DNA of 64,000 bases from Streptosporangium sp040640155 (GCF_040640155.1 NZ_JBFABE010000021.1:48227-112226); one strand, 5' to 3'. Positions 52,368 to 60,478 are shown, numbered from the stretch's first letter. Numbers and translations: made by a program. Notes: generated by a model not told the origin, from the letters alone.

Positions 52368-52555
52368 GGGTGGTCCTGGACGCCGACCTGTGCCAGGGGC
52401 ACGCCGAGTGCGAGCTCGCCGCCCCGGAGGTCTTCTCCGTGCCCCGGCGCGGCGCGGTGGACGTCCTGGCGGACGAGCCGCCCGCCGCCCTGTCCGGCGC
52501 GGTGCGCGAGGCCGTGCGCAACTGTCCCACCCGAGCGCTGCGACTGGAGGACTGA
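52364..52555 (+). CDS. 3Fe-4S ferredoxin for CYP51
   Basis: A 63-residue ferredoxin: C10-x2-H13-x2-C16 and C54-P. The second cluster ligand position is His instead of Cys, as in the CYP51-linked ferredoxin Rv0763c (CQGHAMC). It hands electrons from a ferredoxin reductase to CYP51. The ATG overlaps the CYP51 stop by four bases and its stop overlaps the next gene start, so all three are coupled. No reductase gene lies in the window. Confidence 0.92.
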   Translation: MRVVLDADLCQGHAECELAAPEVFSVPRRGAVDVLADEPPAALSGAVREAVRNCPTRALRLED

Positions 52556-53103
52556 TGTATCCGCGCGAGGAGCTGGAGGAGATGGTCCGGCTGTGGCTGT
52601 CGTCCAACCGTGAGTGCGAGCGTCTCGGTGACTGGAGGCCGCTGGCCTCCCTCTACACCGAGGACGCCACCTACGGCTGGAACCTCGGCCCGGAGCTGGA
52701 GTTCATGGCCGTCGGCCGGGACGAGATCCGCGACGTCGCACTGGGGGCGGAGATGGGCGGGCTGGACGGCTGGCGCTACCCGTACCAGAAGGTGCTCGTC
52801 GACGAGGTCGAGGGCGAGGTGGTCGGCTTCTGGAAGCAGGTCGCCGAGGCGACCCGTCCGGACGGCACGCCGTACGAGGTGGCGGGGATCGGCGGGTCGT
52901 GGTTCCGGTACGCGGGCGGCATGCGCTGGTCGTGGCAGCGCGACTGGTTCGACTTCGGCAACGCCACCGCGCTGTTCGCGGAGATGATCGGGGCGGGCGT
53001 GCTGACGGACGGCATGAAGCGCCGCATGGAACGCGCCGGGGGCAGGCCGGCGGGCTGGTACCGGCTGGGAGCCGCCCCGGTCGCGCTGTGGGAGCGCCCG
53101 TGA
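52555..53103 (+). CDS. NTF2/SnoaL-like protein of CYP51 locus (Rv0762c-like)
   Basis: A 182-residue cone-fold protein: EEMVRLWLSSNRECERLGDWRPLASLYTEDATYGWNLGPELEFMAVGRDEIRDVALG, then a strand-rich middle (YPYQKVLVDEVEGEVVGFWKQVAEATRPDGTPYEVAGIGGSWFRYAGG) and a C-terminal extension (DWFDFGNATALFAEMIGAG, PAGWYRLG). Length and place (directly after the ferredoxin) agree with mycobacterial Rv0762c, a protein of unknown function. It may bind or isomerise a steroid-like intermediate. Start ATG overlaps the ferredoxin stop by one base; its stop overlaps the ALDH remnant start. Confidence 0.8.
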   Translation: MYPREELEEMVRLWLSSNRECERLGDWRPLASLYTEDATYGWNLGPELEFMAVGRDEIRDVALGAEMGGLDGWRYPYQKVLVDEVEGEVVGFWKQVAEATRPDGTPYEVAGIGGSWFRYAGGMRWSWQRDWFDFGNATALFAEMIGAGVLTDGMKRRMERAGGRPAGWYRLGAAPVALWERP

Positions 53104-54220
53104 GGCCGGGCGGCGGCGGCCGGGCGGTGCCGGACGCCCGTTTCCTGAGCGTCGACCCGGCCACCGAGGAGATCGTGGGCGAGGCCCCGGACGCGGCGCC
53201 CGCCGACATGGACGCGGCGATCGGCGCCGCGCGCGAGGCGTTCGACACCGGGACGTGGGCCTCGGACCCGTCCCTGCGCGCCCGCTGCCTGCGGCAGCTG
53301 CGCGAGGCCCTGACCGGGCACGCCGACGAGCTGCGGGAGCTGACGGTGGCCGAGGCCGGCTGCCCGGCGTGGTGAGCGTGGTCACCTCCTCCTCGCACGC
53401 GCTCGGCACGCAGCTCGTCTCCGACCCCCGGGTGGACCTGGTCTCGTTCACCGGCTCCACCGTGACGGGCCGCTCGGTGATGGTCTCGGCGGCGGCCACG
53501 GTGAAGCGGGTCTTCCTGGAGCTCGGCGGCAAGTCGGCCTACGTGGTGCTGGAGGACGCCGACGTCGGCGCGGCGGCGGCGACGGCGGCCTTCGCGGTGG
53601 CGACGCACGCCGGGCAGGGGTGCGCGATCACCACCCGGCTGCTGCTCCCCCGGGAGCGGTTCGACGAGGGCGTGCACGCCGCGGCCAGGACGCTGGCCGA
53701 GCTGGGCGTGGGCGACCCGGCCGATCCCCGGACCGTCTGCGGGCCGGTGATCTCCGCCCGCCAGCGCGACCGGGTGGAGTCCTACCTGCGGCTGGCCCTG
53801 GACGAGGGGGGCGCGTTCGCCTGCGGCGGGCGCCGGCCCCCGGACCGGGAGCGGGGGTTCTGGATCGAGCCGACCCTGATCGTGGGGATGACGAACTCCG
53901 CCAGGGTCGCCCGGGAGGAGATCTTCGGCCCGGTCCTGGTGGCCCTGCCGCACGACGGGGACGACGACGCGGTCCGGATCGCCAACGACTCGCCGTACGG
54001 GCTGTCGGGGGCGGTGCACGGCGGCGACGAGGAGCGGGCGCTGGCGGTGGCCCGGCGGCTGCGGACCGGGACGGTCGGCGTCAACGGGGGGCAGTGGTAC
54101 GGCGGGGACGTGCCGTTCGGCGGCTACAAGCAGTCGGGGGTCGGGCGGGAGATGGGCGTGCTCGGATTCGAGGAGTACCTGGAGAGCAAGGTCGTCGCCA
54201 CACCGTACGGAGGTCGATGA
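53100..54220 (+). pseudogene. Aldehyde dehydrogenase with internal deletion and frameshift
   Basis: Two frames. The first (GTG 53100 to TGA 53375) gives residues ending TVAEAGCPAW. The second resumes at PGVVSVVTSSSHALGTQLV (from ~53363) and runs to 54220 with intact ELGGKSAYVVLEDADVG, HAGQGCAITTRLL (Cys), EEIFGPVLVAL and FGGYKQSGVGREMG. An ALDH of ~490 residues should have about 115 more between GCP and PGVVS, including the Asn of the TPWN motif and the NAD-binding site. The short sequence tgcccggcg at the join fits both flanks (GCPR.. and ..LPPGVV), so a microhomology deletion is likely. It corresponds in position to mycobacterial aldA (Rv0768). Confidence 0.8.
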
Positions 54221-54453
54221 TGCGCTTCGAGGACGGGCGGGAGCGGGGCGGTGCGGCAACGCGGTTCGAGGGCAGGGTGGCGATCGTCACCGGCGGCGCC
54301 CGCGGGATCGGCGAGGCCTACGTCCGGGCGCTGGCGGCCGAGGGCGCGCACGTCGTGGTGGCCGACCTGGAGACCGCGGCGGGCGAGCGGGTGGCCGAGC
54401 AGGTCGGCGGGCAGATCTTCAACGTCGACGGCGGGCACGTGATCCGCTCATGA
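54220..54453 (+). pseudogene. SDR with internal in-frame deletion
   Basis: A 77-residue frame. The start EGRVAIVTGGARGIGEAYVRALAAEGAHVVVADLETAAGERVAEQV is an SDR NAD-binding region. It jumps to GGQIFNVDGGHVIRS, the typical very last residues of the same family (compare the C-terminus of Rv0769). About 170-175 residues with the catalytic Ser/Tyr/Lys are absent, and the join is in frame near 54403-54412. ATG 54220 has GGAGG 6 nt upstream. The position after ALDH matches Rv0769. A functional enzyme is not expected. Confidence 0.8.
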
Positions 54454-54514
54454 GGGCCGCGACGCGGCCGTGTCCGGGGCCGGGCGGCCCCCGGCTCCCG
54501 GAGGGAGGACCGGT

Positions 54515-55375
54515 ATGAGGGTCGGATTCGTCGGGCTGGGCCAGATGGGCTCGCCGATGGCCGTACGGCTGGCCGGCCGGCCCGGAGGGCTGCTGGTGTA
54601 CGACGTCAGGCCCGGGGCGTGCGCGCCCGCGGTGGAGCGCGGCGCGCGGGCCGTCACGGACCCGCTGGAGATCGCGGCCGAGGCCGGCGTGATCGAGGTC
54701 ATGGTCCTCGACGACGAGCAGGTCCGCGAGGTGGTGCGCGCCGCCCTGCCGGTCGCGCGGGCGGGCACGGTGATCGCCGTCCACTCGACGATCTCCCCGG
54801 TCACCGCCGAGGAGCTGGCGGCCGAGGCGGCCCGGTACGGCGTGCACGTGGTGGACGCGCCGGTGACCGGGGGCTTCACGGGGGCGCACGAGGGCAGGCT
54901 GGCCGTCCTCGCCGGCGGCGCGGACGAGGCGGTCGAGCGGTGCCGGGAGCCGTTCGGGCACTGGGCGCAGCTGGTGCTGCACGTCGGCCCGGCCGGGGCG
55001 GGCACGCGGGCCAAGCTGGCGCGCAACCTGCTGCACTTCGCGGCGTTCGCGGCGGCGGCGGAGGCGCAGCGGCCGGCCGAGGCGTGCGGCGTCCCGCTGA
55101 AGGCGCTGGCGCAGGCCGTCAGGCACTCCGACGCGGTCACCGGCGGCCCCGGGGCCATCATGCTCAGGAAGACCACCGAGCCTGTAACTCCGGATGATCC
55201 GTGGTACGAAATATTGCTACATGTCAGAGCCCTCGGGGAGAAGGATCTCTCCCTGGCGCTGGAACTCGCACGGGCCAGCGGGGTGGAGACCCCGATGGCC
55301 GCCCTCGCCCTGGAACGGCTGGCCGACGGACTTGGAGTGCCCCATGAGCGACCACGCGGACGAGACCACTCCTGA
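54515..55375 (+). CDS. 3-hydroxyisobutyrate-dehydrogenase-like NAD(P) oxidoreductase
   Basis: A 286-residue beta-hydroxyacid dehydrogenase: Rossmann GFVGLGQMGSPMAVRLAG (4-21), DAPVTGG (substrate motif), GPAGAGTRAKLARNLLHF (catalytic Lys within GxxGxGxxxKxxxN-like). The C-terminus ALGEKDLSLALELARASGVETPMAALALERLADGLGVPHE matches the Rv0770 type. It oxidises a hydroxy acid to semialdehyde; the true substrate in this locus is unknown. ATG 54515 has GGGAGG upstream. The end overlaps the carboxymuconolactone-decarboxylase gene by 32 nt in another frame. Confidence 0.88.
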   Translation: MRVGFVGLGQMGSPMAVRLAGRPGGLLVYDVRPGACAPAVERGARAVTDPLEIAAEAGVIEVMVLDDEQVREVVRAALPVARAGTVIAVHSTISPVTAEELAAEAARYGVHVVDAPVTGGFTGAHEGRLAVLAGGADEAVERCREPFGHWAQLVLHVGPAGAGTRAKLARNLLHFAAFAAAAEAQRPAEACGVPLKALAQAVRHSDAVTGGPGAIMLRKTTEPVTPDDPWYEILLHVRALGEKDLSLALELARASGVETPMAALALERLADGLGVPHERPRGRDHS

Positions 55376-55727
55376 GCGCCGGGCCCGCGGATTGGAGATC
55401 ATGAAAAAGGCCTACGGCTGGGACCACGTCGAGGACGGCCCCGGCGACTTCTTCGGGATGACGGTCGAGCACCTGTTCGCCGAGGTGTGGTCCAGGGAGG
55501 GAATCTCCAACCGCGACCGGCGGCTGCTCCTGCTCGGCATGCTGGTGGGCCAGGGCATGGACGACGTCGTCGGGCTCCAGCTCGACGCGGCCGTCCGGAC
55601 CGGCGACCTCACGCCCGACGAGCTGCGCGAGATCGTCGTCTTCCTCACCCACTACGCCGGCTGGCCGAGGGGGGCCAAGCTCAACACGCAGGTCGAGGAG
55701 CTGATCGCCCGCGTCATGCGCCCGTAG
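55344..55727 (+). CDS. Carboxymuconolactone-decarboxylase family protein
   Basis: A 127-residue CMD/AhpD-like protein: RARGLEIMKKAYGWDHVEDGPGDFF, NRDRRLLLLGMLVGQGMDDVVGLQLDAAVRTGDLTPDELREIVVFLTHYAGWPRGAKLNTQVEELI. It has no CxxC of AhpD, so it is closer to the PcaC type. The gene corresponds to Rv0771 by place and family. The ATG lies inside the preceding dehydrogenase gene (32-nt overlap), which implies translational coupling. It is the last gene of the CYP51 run. Confidence 0.88.
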   Translation: MSDHADETTPERRARGLEIMKKAYGWDHVEDGPGDFFGMTVEHLFAEVWSREGISNRDRRLLLLGMLVGQGMDDVVGLQLDAAVRTGDLTPDELREIVVFLTHYAGWPRGAKLNTQVEELIARVMRP

Positions 55728-55781
55728 CCGGCCGCGGGCGGCCCGCCGCCGGTCCGTCGCCGCAGGCCCGGCGCCGGCCGG

Positions 55782-57041
55782 TCAGAGCCTCTCGACGTTG
55801 GGCCCGCGGCAGCGGTTGCGGGTGTCGAGGACGAAGGCGCTCGCCCGCTGGACGAGCGCGTAGTCGAAGCAGTCGTGGTCGGTGAGGACCACCACGGCGT
55901 CGGCCTCGGCCAGCTCCCGCTCCGAGAACGCGACGACCCCGACGCCCGCGGGCAGCAGGAAGGGGTCCACGTGCGGGTCGGCGGCCCGCACGTCGGCGCC
56001 CAGCTTGCGCAGCCCCCTGACCACGTCGATCGCCGGCGACTCGCGGCAGTCGCCGGCGTTCTTCTTGTACGCCAGGCCCAGCGCGAGCACCCGGCTGCCG
56101 TTGACCGGTTTGCGCGCCCGGTTCAGCGCGAGCCCCAGGCGGCGTACCACCTGGTCCGGCATGTGGCGGTTGATGTCGTTGGCCAGCTCCACGAACTGGA
56201 AGTTGTGCCCGAGGCTGCGCTTGACCTTCCACGACAGGTACGACGGGTCGATCGGCAGGCAGTGCCCCCCGACGCCGGGTCCGGGGGTGAAGCGCATGTA
56301 GCCGAAGGGCTTGGTGGAGGCGGCGTCGATGGCCTCCCACACGTCGATGCCGAGCTGCTGCGCGAAGATCGACAGCTCGTTGACCAGGGCGATGTTGACG
56401 TGCCTGAAGGTGTTCTCCAGGAGCTTGCACAGCTCCGCCACCTGGGGCGAGGAGACCGGGACGACCTGGTGGACGAGCCGGGCGTAGAACACCCGGATCC
56501 GCTCCAGGGACGCCGCGTCGATGCCGGAGACCACCTTCGGCGTGTTCTCCAGGCGCCAGTGCCCGTTGCCGGGGTCGATCCGTTCCGGGCTGTAGCCCAG
56601 GTGGAAGTCCTCCGGCGCCCGCAGGCCGGAGCCCTCCTCCAGCAGGGGCAGCAGGTACTCCTCGGTGGTGCCCGGATAGGTGGTGGACTCCAGCACGACC
56701 GCGGCGCCCCGCCGCAGCAGCGGGGCGACCGCCTCCCCGGCCGCGGCGATGTGGCGCAGGTCCGGGACGCCGTCGCGGAGCGGCGTCGGCACGGTTATGA
56801 CGCAGACGTCGAAGTCCCCGGCGGCGCCGTAGTCGGCGCTCGCCAGGTAGCGGCCGGAGCGGTGGGCGGCCGACAGCGCGTCGTCGCCGACGTCCTCGAC
56901 GTAGGACTCGGCCGCGTTGAGGCGCTTGACCCGCCGCTCGTCGACGTCGACGCCGACCACGTCGAATCCCGCCGCGACGGCCCGCATCGCGAGAGGCAGG
57001 CCGACGTACCCCTGGCCGACCACGACCAGTTTCTCTCCCAC
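55782..57041 (-). CDS. Nucleotide-sugar 6-dehydrogenase (WecC/UDP-glucose DH family)
   Basis: A 419-residue NAD-dependent dehydrogenase that oxidises the C6 alcohol of a UDP-sugar to a carboxylate in two steps. Rossmann GQGYVGLPLAMRAVAAG (9-25), VPTPL, ESTTYPGTTEE, LCKLLENTFRHVNIALVNEL, and the catalytic Cys261 in GPGVGGHCLPIDPSYLSW, then the UDP-binding C-terminal domain (GLAYKKNAGDCRESPA). GGHCLPIDP and the overall pattern resemble UDP-ManNAc/UDP-GlcNAc dehydrogenases more than UDP-glucose DH. ATG at 57041. It faces away from the wecE-like gene across a shared AT-rich region. Confidence 0.9.
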   Translation of the reverse strand: MGEKLVVVGQGYVGLPLAMRAVAAGFDVVGVDVDERRVKRLNAAESYVEDVGDDALSAAHRSGRYLASADYGAAGDFDVCVITVPTPLRDGVPDLRHIAAAGEAVAPLLRRGAAVVLESTTYPGTTEEYLLPLLEEGSGLRAPEDFHLGYSPERIDPGNGHWRLENTPKVVSGIDAASLERIRVFYARLVHQVVPVSSPQVAELCKLLENTFRHVNIALVNELSIFAQQLGIDVWEAIDAASTKPFGYMRFTPGPGVGGHCLPIDPSYLSWKVKRSLGHNFQFVELANDINRHMPDQVVRRLGLALNRARKPVNGSRVLALGLAYKKNAGDCRESPAIDVVRGLRKLGADVRAADPHVDPFLLPAGVGVVAFSERELAEADAVVVLTDHDCFDYALVQRASAFVLDTRNRCRGPNVERL

Positions 57042-57406
57042 GGCAGGACCTCCGTCGCCTCGGAAAAAGGAGAATACGAAACGACTTTAGGAGCGATATT
57101 CCCCCGGAACCGATCATGCGGTGAACCGGGCGTGTCGCCGCCCGCTCCCGAGGCCGCGGCTCGCGCGGGTCGGTGTCCCCGCGCGAGCCGTTACGAATAC
57201 CATATGACGCAATATAATAAATATCTGACATTTCCGGATATTTGCGCGTTGTCGCAGCTCGGCGACCCGGGTAAAAACCTCACGGCCACCCGTACAAGAG
57301 TCGCGTCCGCCCGCATGTCGGTCCGCGGCGCGGCGGAACGGCGTACGTAGCATTCAGCCGTGTATTCCATGCGCGACATCGGCGCCGTACCGGAGAAGAG
57401 GCTCCG
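57042..57406. promoter_or_regulatory. AT-rich divergent promoter region of the glycan cluster
   Basis: A 365-bp region without a supported gene. GC falls sharply at 57190-57245 (atacc...caatataataaatatctgac), where TATAAT sits at about 57213-57218. The 57060-57100 part is also AT-rich (ggaaaaaggagaatacgaaacgac). It likely holds promoters for both divergent genes and may be bound by Lsr2-like silencers (inference). Confidence 0.5.
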
Positions 57407-58603
57407 TTGACGGCGGCCGGCGCTTCTTCCCGCGTCCTTCCGCCGAATTCCGGCCGCCCGCCCGCCCCCGTTCCCTTCAACCGGACATACGTCTCGGCCA
57501 ATGAGATGGACTATCTCGCCGAGGCCGTGCGCCGGGGCTCCACGTCGGGGGACGGGCCGTTCACCCGGCGGGCCGCCGGGCTGCTGCGGGAGATGACCGG
57601 GGCACGGCAGGTGCTGCTGACCACCTCCTGCACGCACGCCCTGGAGATGTCGGCGCTATTGCTCGACCTCAGGCCCGGCGACGAGGTGATCATGCCGTCG
57701 TTCACCTTCGTCTCGACGGCCAACGCCTACGCGCTGCGCGGGGCGGTGCCGGTCTTCGTCGACTGCAGGCCCGACACGCTGAACCTGGACGAGAGGCTGC
57801 TGACGGACGCGATCACCGACCGCACCCGGGCCGTCGTCGTCGTCCACTACGCCGGGGTCGCCTGCGAGATGGAGCCGATCCTCGCCGTGGCCGAGCGGTA
57901 CGGCCTGGCCCTGATCGAGGACAACGCCCACGGCCTCGGCGGCTCCTACCGGGGGCGCGCGCTGGGGTCGTTCGGCCGCATGGCGGCGCAGAGCTTCCAC
58001 GAGACCAAGAACGTGCAGTGCGGTGAGGGCGGCGCGCTGCTGGTGAACGACGCCGAGCTCGCCGCCCGCGCGGAGATCGTCCGGGAGAAGGGCACCGACC
58101 GCGGCCGGTTCTTCCGCGGGCAGGTGGACAAGTACCGGTGGGTCGACATCGGCTCCAGCTACCTGCCCTCCGACATCCTCGCCGCGCAGCTCACCTCCCA
58201 GCTCGAATCCTTCGAGAAGATCCAGGCCATGCGCCAGGAGGTGTGGCGCCGCTACCACGCGGAGCTGGCCGGCTGGGCCGCCGCCAACGGGGTCCGGCAG
58301 CCGGCGGTCCCCGCCGACCGCGAGCACCCGGCGCACCTGTACCACCTGCTGCTGCCCGGCCTGGAGAGCAGGGGCGCGTTCATCGCCCACCTCGCCGCGA
58401 GGGGCGTGCAGGCGGCGTTCCACTACCAGCCGCTGCACACCGCGCCCGCCGGCCTGCGGTACGGCAGGACGGCCCCGGCGGGATGCCCGGTCACCGAGGA
58501 GGTCGCCGACCGCCTGGTGCGGCTGCCGCTCTTCGCCGACCTGGACGACGCCGGGGTGGCGCGCGTGGTCGAGGCCGTGCGCGAGCACGAGGTGCGCCGG
58601 TGA
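57407..58603 (+). CDS. wecE: dTDP-4-amino-4,6-dideoxygalactose transaminase (WecE/RffA-like)
   Basis: A 398-residue PLP aminotransferase of the DegT/DnrJ/EryC1/StrS class. PLP contacts CTHALEMSALLL, EDNAHG (Asp172), and Lys201 in SFHETKN, which with the CGEGGALLVN following is the WecE/RffA signature. It transfers an amino group to C4 of dTDP-4-keto-6-deoxyglucose to give dTDP-4-amino-4,6-dideoxygalactose. The start is not certain. TTG at 57407 has AGAGG about 6 nt upstream and leaves the conserved PVPFNRTYV inside; no ATG or GTG gives this segment. It overlaps the acetyltransferase start (GTGA). Confidence 0.88.
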   Translation: MTAAGASSRVLPPNSGRPPAPVPFNRTYVSANEMDYLAEAVRRGSTSGDGPFTRRAAGLLREMTGARQVLLTTSCTHALEMSALLLDLRPGDEVIMPSFTFVSTANAYALRGAVPVFVDCRPDTLNLDERLLTDAITDRTRAVVVVHYAGVACEMEPILAVAERYGLALIEDNAHGLGGSYRGRALGSFGRMAAQSFHETKNVQCGEGGALLVNDAELAARAEIVREKGTDRGRFFRGQVDKYRWVDIGSSYLPSDILAAQLTSQLESFEKIQAMRQEVWRRYHAELAGWAAANGVRQPAVPADREHPAHLYHLLLPGLESRGAFIAHLAARGVQAAFHYQPLHTAPAGLRYGRTAPAGCPVTEEVADRLVRLPLFADLDDAGVARVVEAVREHEVRR

Positions 58604-59520
58604 GCTGGTGGGAGATGACGGGGGACGGGACGCCGCGGGCGGTGGGGTCGCCGTTCGACTCGGCCCGGTTCGGCCGCCCGGTGGAGCGCCTGACCGTCCC
58701 GGCGGGGGCCGGGCCGTCCTTCGGGCCGGTCCGCGAGGCCGTCCTGGGGTCGGCGGCCGACGTCATCGTGCTCCGCTACCCGGCCGGGCACGTCGGCTGG
58801 TTCGCCGAGCTGACCTCGCTCGGCCGTACCGCCGTGTTCGCCGACTCCCTGGCCTACTGGCGGCTGCGCGCGGGGCGGGGCCGCGCGCCCGAGCCCCGGG
58901 CCGACCTGCGGGCCGCCTGCCCGCTCCCGGCGGCCGCGGTGCCCGGTCCGGTCTCCGACATCTTCGCCGCCTACCGGAGCCACTACGTGGCCAACCCGCT
59001 GTTCGACGCCTCGGCGGCGCTGGAGGGGTACCGGGAGTGGGCGGTGCGCTCGGCCGCGTCCGGGAGGTGCGTGGCGCTGCGGGAGCACGACGCGCACGAC
59101 GCGCACGACGACGGGAGCGGGGTGCTCGCGCTGGCGACGCTGGCCGACGACGACGGGCCCGGCGGTGAACCCACCGGCGGGAACGGCACCGGCGGCGGGA
59201 ACGGGGACGGCGACGGGATCACCGGCGGGGGCGACCTCGGGGGAGGCGGCGGGGACGGTGGCGGGGGCGGTGGCGGGGTCACCGAGATCCTGCTCGCCGG
59301 GGTCGTCTCGCGGGCGCGCGGGCGCGGCCTCTACGGCCACCTGCTGGCGGCGGTGGAGGAGCGCGTCCTCGCCCGGGGCGGGCGGGAGGTGGTCATCTCC
59401 ACCCAGGGGCACAACACCGGCGTGCAGCGTGCCTGGGCACGGTACGGGTTCGAGCCCGTGCACGCCTTCCTCACCGTTCACCTGATCCGGAGCCGGCTGC
59501 TGCGTGGACCGCGCCGCTAG
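58600..59520 (+). CDS. WecD-like dTDP-4-amino-sugar N-acetyltransferase
   Basis: A 306-residue protein. N-terminal PFDSARFGRPVERL is the WecD/RffC signature; AAYRSHYVANPLFDASAALEGYREW follows. The GNAT core (EILLAGVVSRARGRGLYGHLLAAVEERVLA, then TQGHNTGVQRAWARYGFEPVHAF) binds acetyl-CoA. A Gly-rich insert of ~40 residues (59160-59280) breaks the GNAT fold. It probably acetylates the amino-dideoxy sugar made by the adjacent aminotransferase. GTG 58600 overlaps its stop by four bases. The last 50 bp overlap the convergent GT2 gene. Confidence 0.75.
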   Translation: MSWWEMTGDGTPRAVGSPFDSARFGRPVERLTVPAGAGPSFGPVREAVLGSAADVIVLRYPAGHVGWFAELTSLGRTAVFADSLAYWRLRAGRGRAPEPRADLRAACPLPAAAVPGPVSDIFAAYRSHYVANPLFDASAALEGYREWAVRSAASGRCVALREHDAHDAHDDGSGVLALATLADDDGPGGEPTGGNGTGGGNGDGDGITGGGDLGGGGGDGGGGGGGVTEILLAGVVSRARGRGLYGHLLAAVEERVLARGGREVVISTQGHNTGVQRAWARYGFEPVHAFLTVHLIRSRLLRGPRR

Positions 59521-60478
59521 CGCCGCCCGGCTGCCGGGGGACGGCCGTCGCGGCCGGCGACCCGACGCGCTCGCGGACCACGTAGGTCGGCCGCCCCATG
59601 CCGTTGCCGTGGATGCGCCCGATGTACTCGCCGAGCACGCCGACGGATATGAGCTGGGCCGAGGAGAAGAGCGTGACCATCGACGCGATCGTGGTGAACC
59701 CGGCCACGGTGGTGTCCCCGCTGGCGAAGCGCCAGAGCACGACGCCGCCCAGCAGCAGGCCGACGGTGCCGATCAGGAACCCCAGGTAGCTGGCGGCGCG
59801 GAGCGGGGCCGCGCTGTAGCCCAGCAGCATGTTCACCGCGTGGCGCAGCAGCATGCCCGGCGTGTAGTTGGAGCGCCCGTGCCCGCGCTCGTTCATCTCC
59901 ACCCCGACCGACCCCACCTTCGTGGTGGCCCAGGACAGGGCCACGTCGACGCAGGCGTGCGGCCCGGACAGTTGCTGGAACCCGTCGCGCAGCCGGGTGC
60001 GGAAGGCCCGGAAGGCGCTGATCGTCCGGGCGGTGCGGATGCCCAGCCCTCCGGCCATGGCGGTCTTGACCGACCGGGACGCGAGGTTGCGGACGAGCCC
60101 GTGCTCCTCGCGGTGCGGCACGCCGTACACCAGGTCCAGGCCGTCGCGCTCCAGCGCGGCCAGCAGCAGGGGGATCTGCCCGGGCGGGTGCTGCAGGTCG
60201 TCGTCCATGGTGACGACCACCTCGCACTCGGCCTCCCTGATCCCGGCGACCAGCGCGTTGTGCTGACCGTAGTTGCGCGACAGGTGCAGCGCCCGCACTC
60301 CCTCGACGCGCTGCGCGAGCTCGGTCGCGGCCCGCCAGGTGTCGTCCGGGCTCCCGTCGACGACGAGGATCACCTCGTGGCGGACGGAGAGCTCGCGCAG
60401 GACCGCGACGACCCCGTTCACCAGTGCCGGAAGGGTCCGCGCGGAGCGGTAACACGGAATGACCACCGACACGGACAT
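59471..60478 (-). CDS. GT2 polyprenyl-phosphate glycosyltransferase
   Basis: A 335-residue DPM1/GtrB-like family-2 transferase. VSVVIPCYRSARTLPALVNGV, VDGSPDDTW, MDDDLQHPP (the metal-binding DxD, ~91-99) and HGRSNYTPGMLLRHA. Two C-terminal hydrophobic helices (SYLGFLIGTVGLLLGGVVLW, ASMVTLFSSAQLISVGVLGEYIGR) anchor it. It transfers a sugar from a nucleotide donor to undecaprenyl phosphate on the cytoplasmic side. Next to a GtrA gene it would provide the flippase-partner pair. The 3' end lies inside the acetyltransferase gene; the Ala/Gly-rich tail is encoded there. Confidence 0.92.
   Translation of the reverse strand: MSVSVVIPCYRSARTLPALVNGVVAVLRELSVRHEVILVVDGSPDDTWRAATELAQRVEGVRALHLSRNYGQHNALVAGIREAECEVVVTMDDDLQHPPGQIPLLLAALERDGLDLVYGVPHREEHGLVRNLASRSVKTAMAGGLGIRTARTISAFRAFRTRLRDGFQQLSGPHACVDVALSWATTKVGSVGVEMNERGHGRSNYTPGMLLRHAVNMLLGYSAAPLRAASYLGFLIGTVGLLLGGVVLWRFASGDTTVAGFTTIASMVTLFSSAQLISVGVLGEYIGRIHGNGMGRPTYVVRERVGSPAATAVPRQPGGASGAVHAAAGSGSGER

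Noticed and set aside
53100..55727. Mobile-element insertion as the cause of gene damage in the CYP51 locus
   Set aside because: No transposase, inverted repeats or target duplications are visible; the joins look like plain deletions.
57230..57345. tRNA or riboswitch in the divergent AT-rich region
   Set aside because: No cloverleaf, no acceptor stem and no known aptamer core could be drawn.
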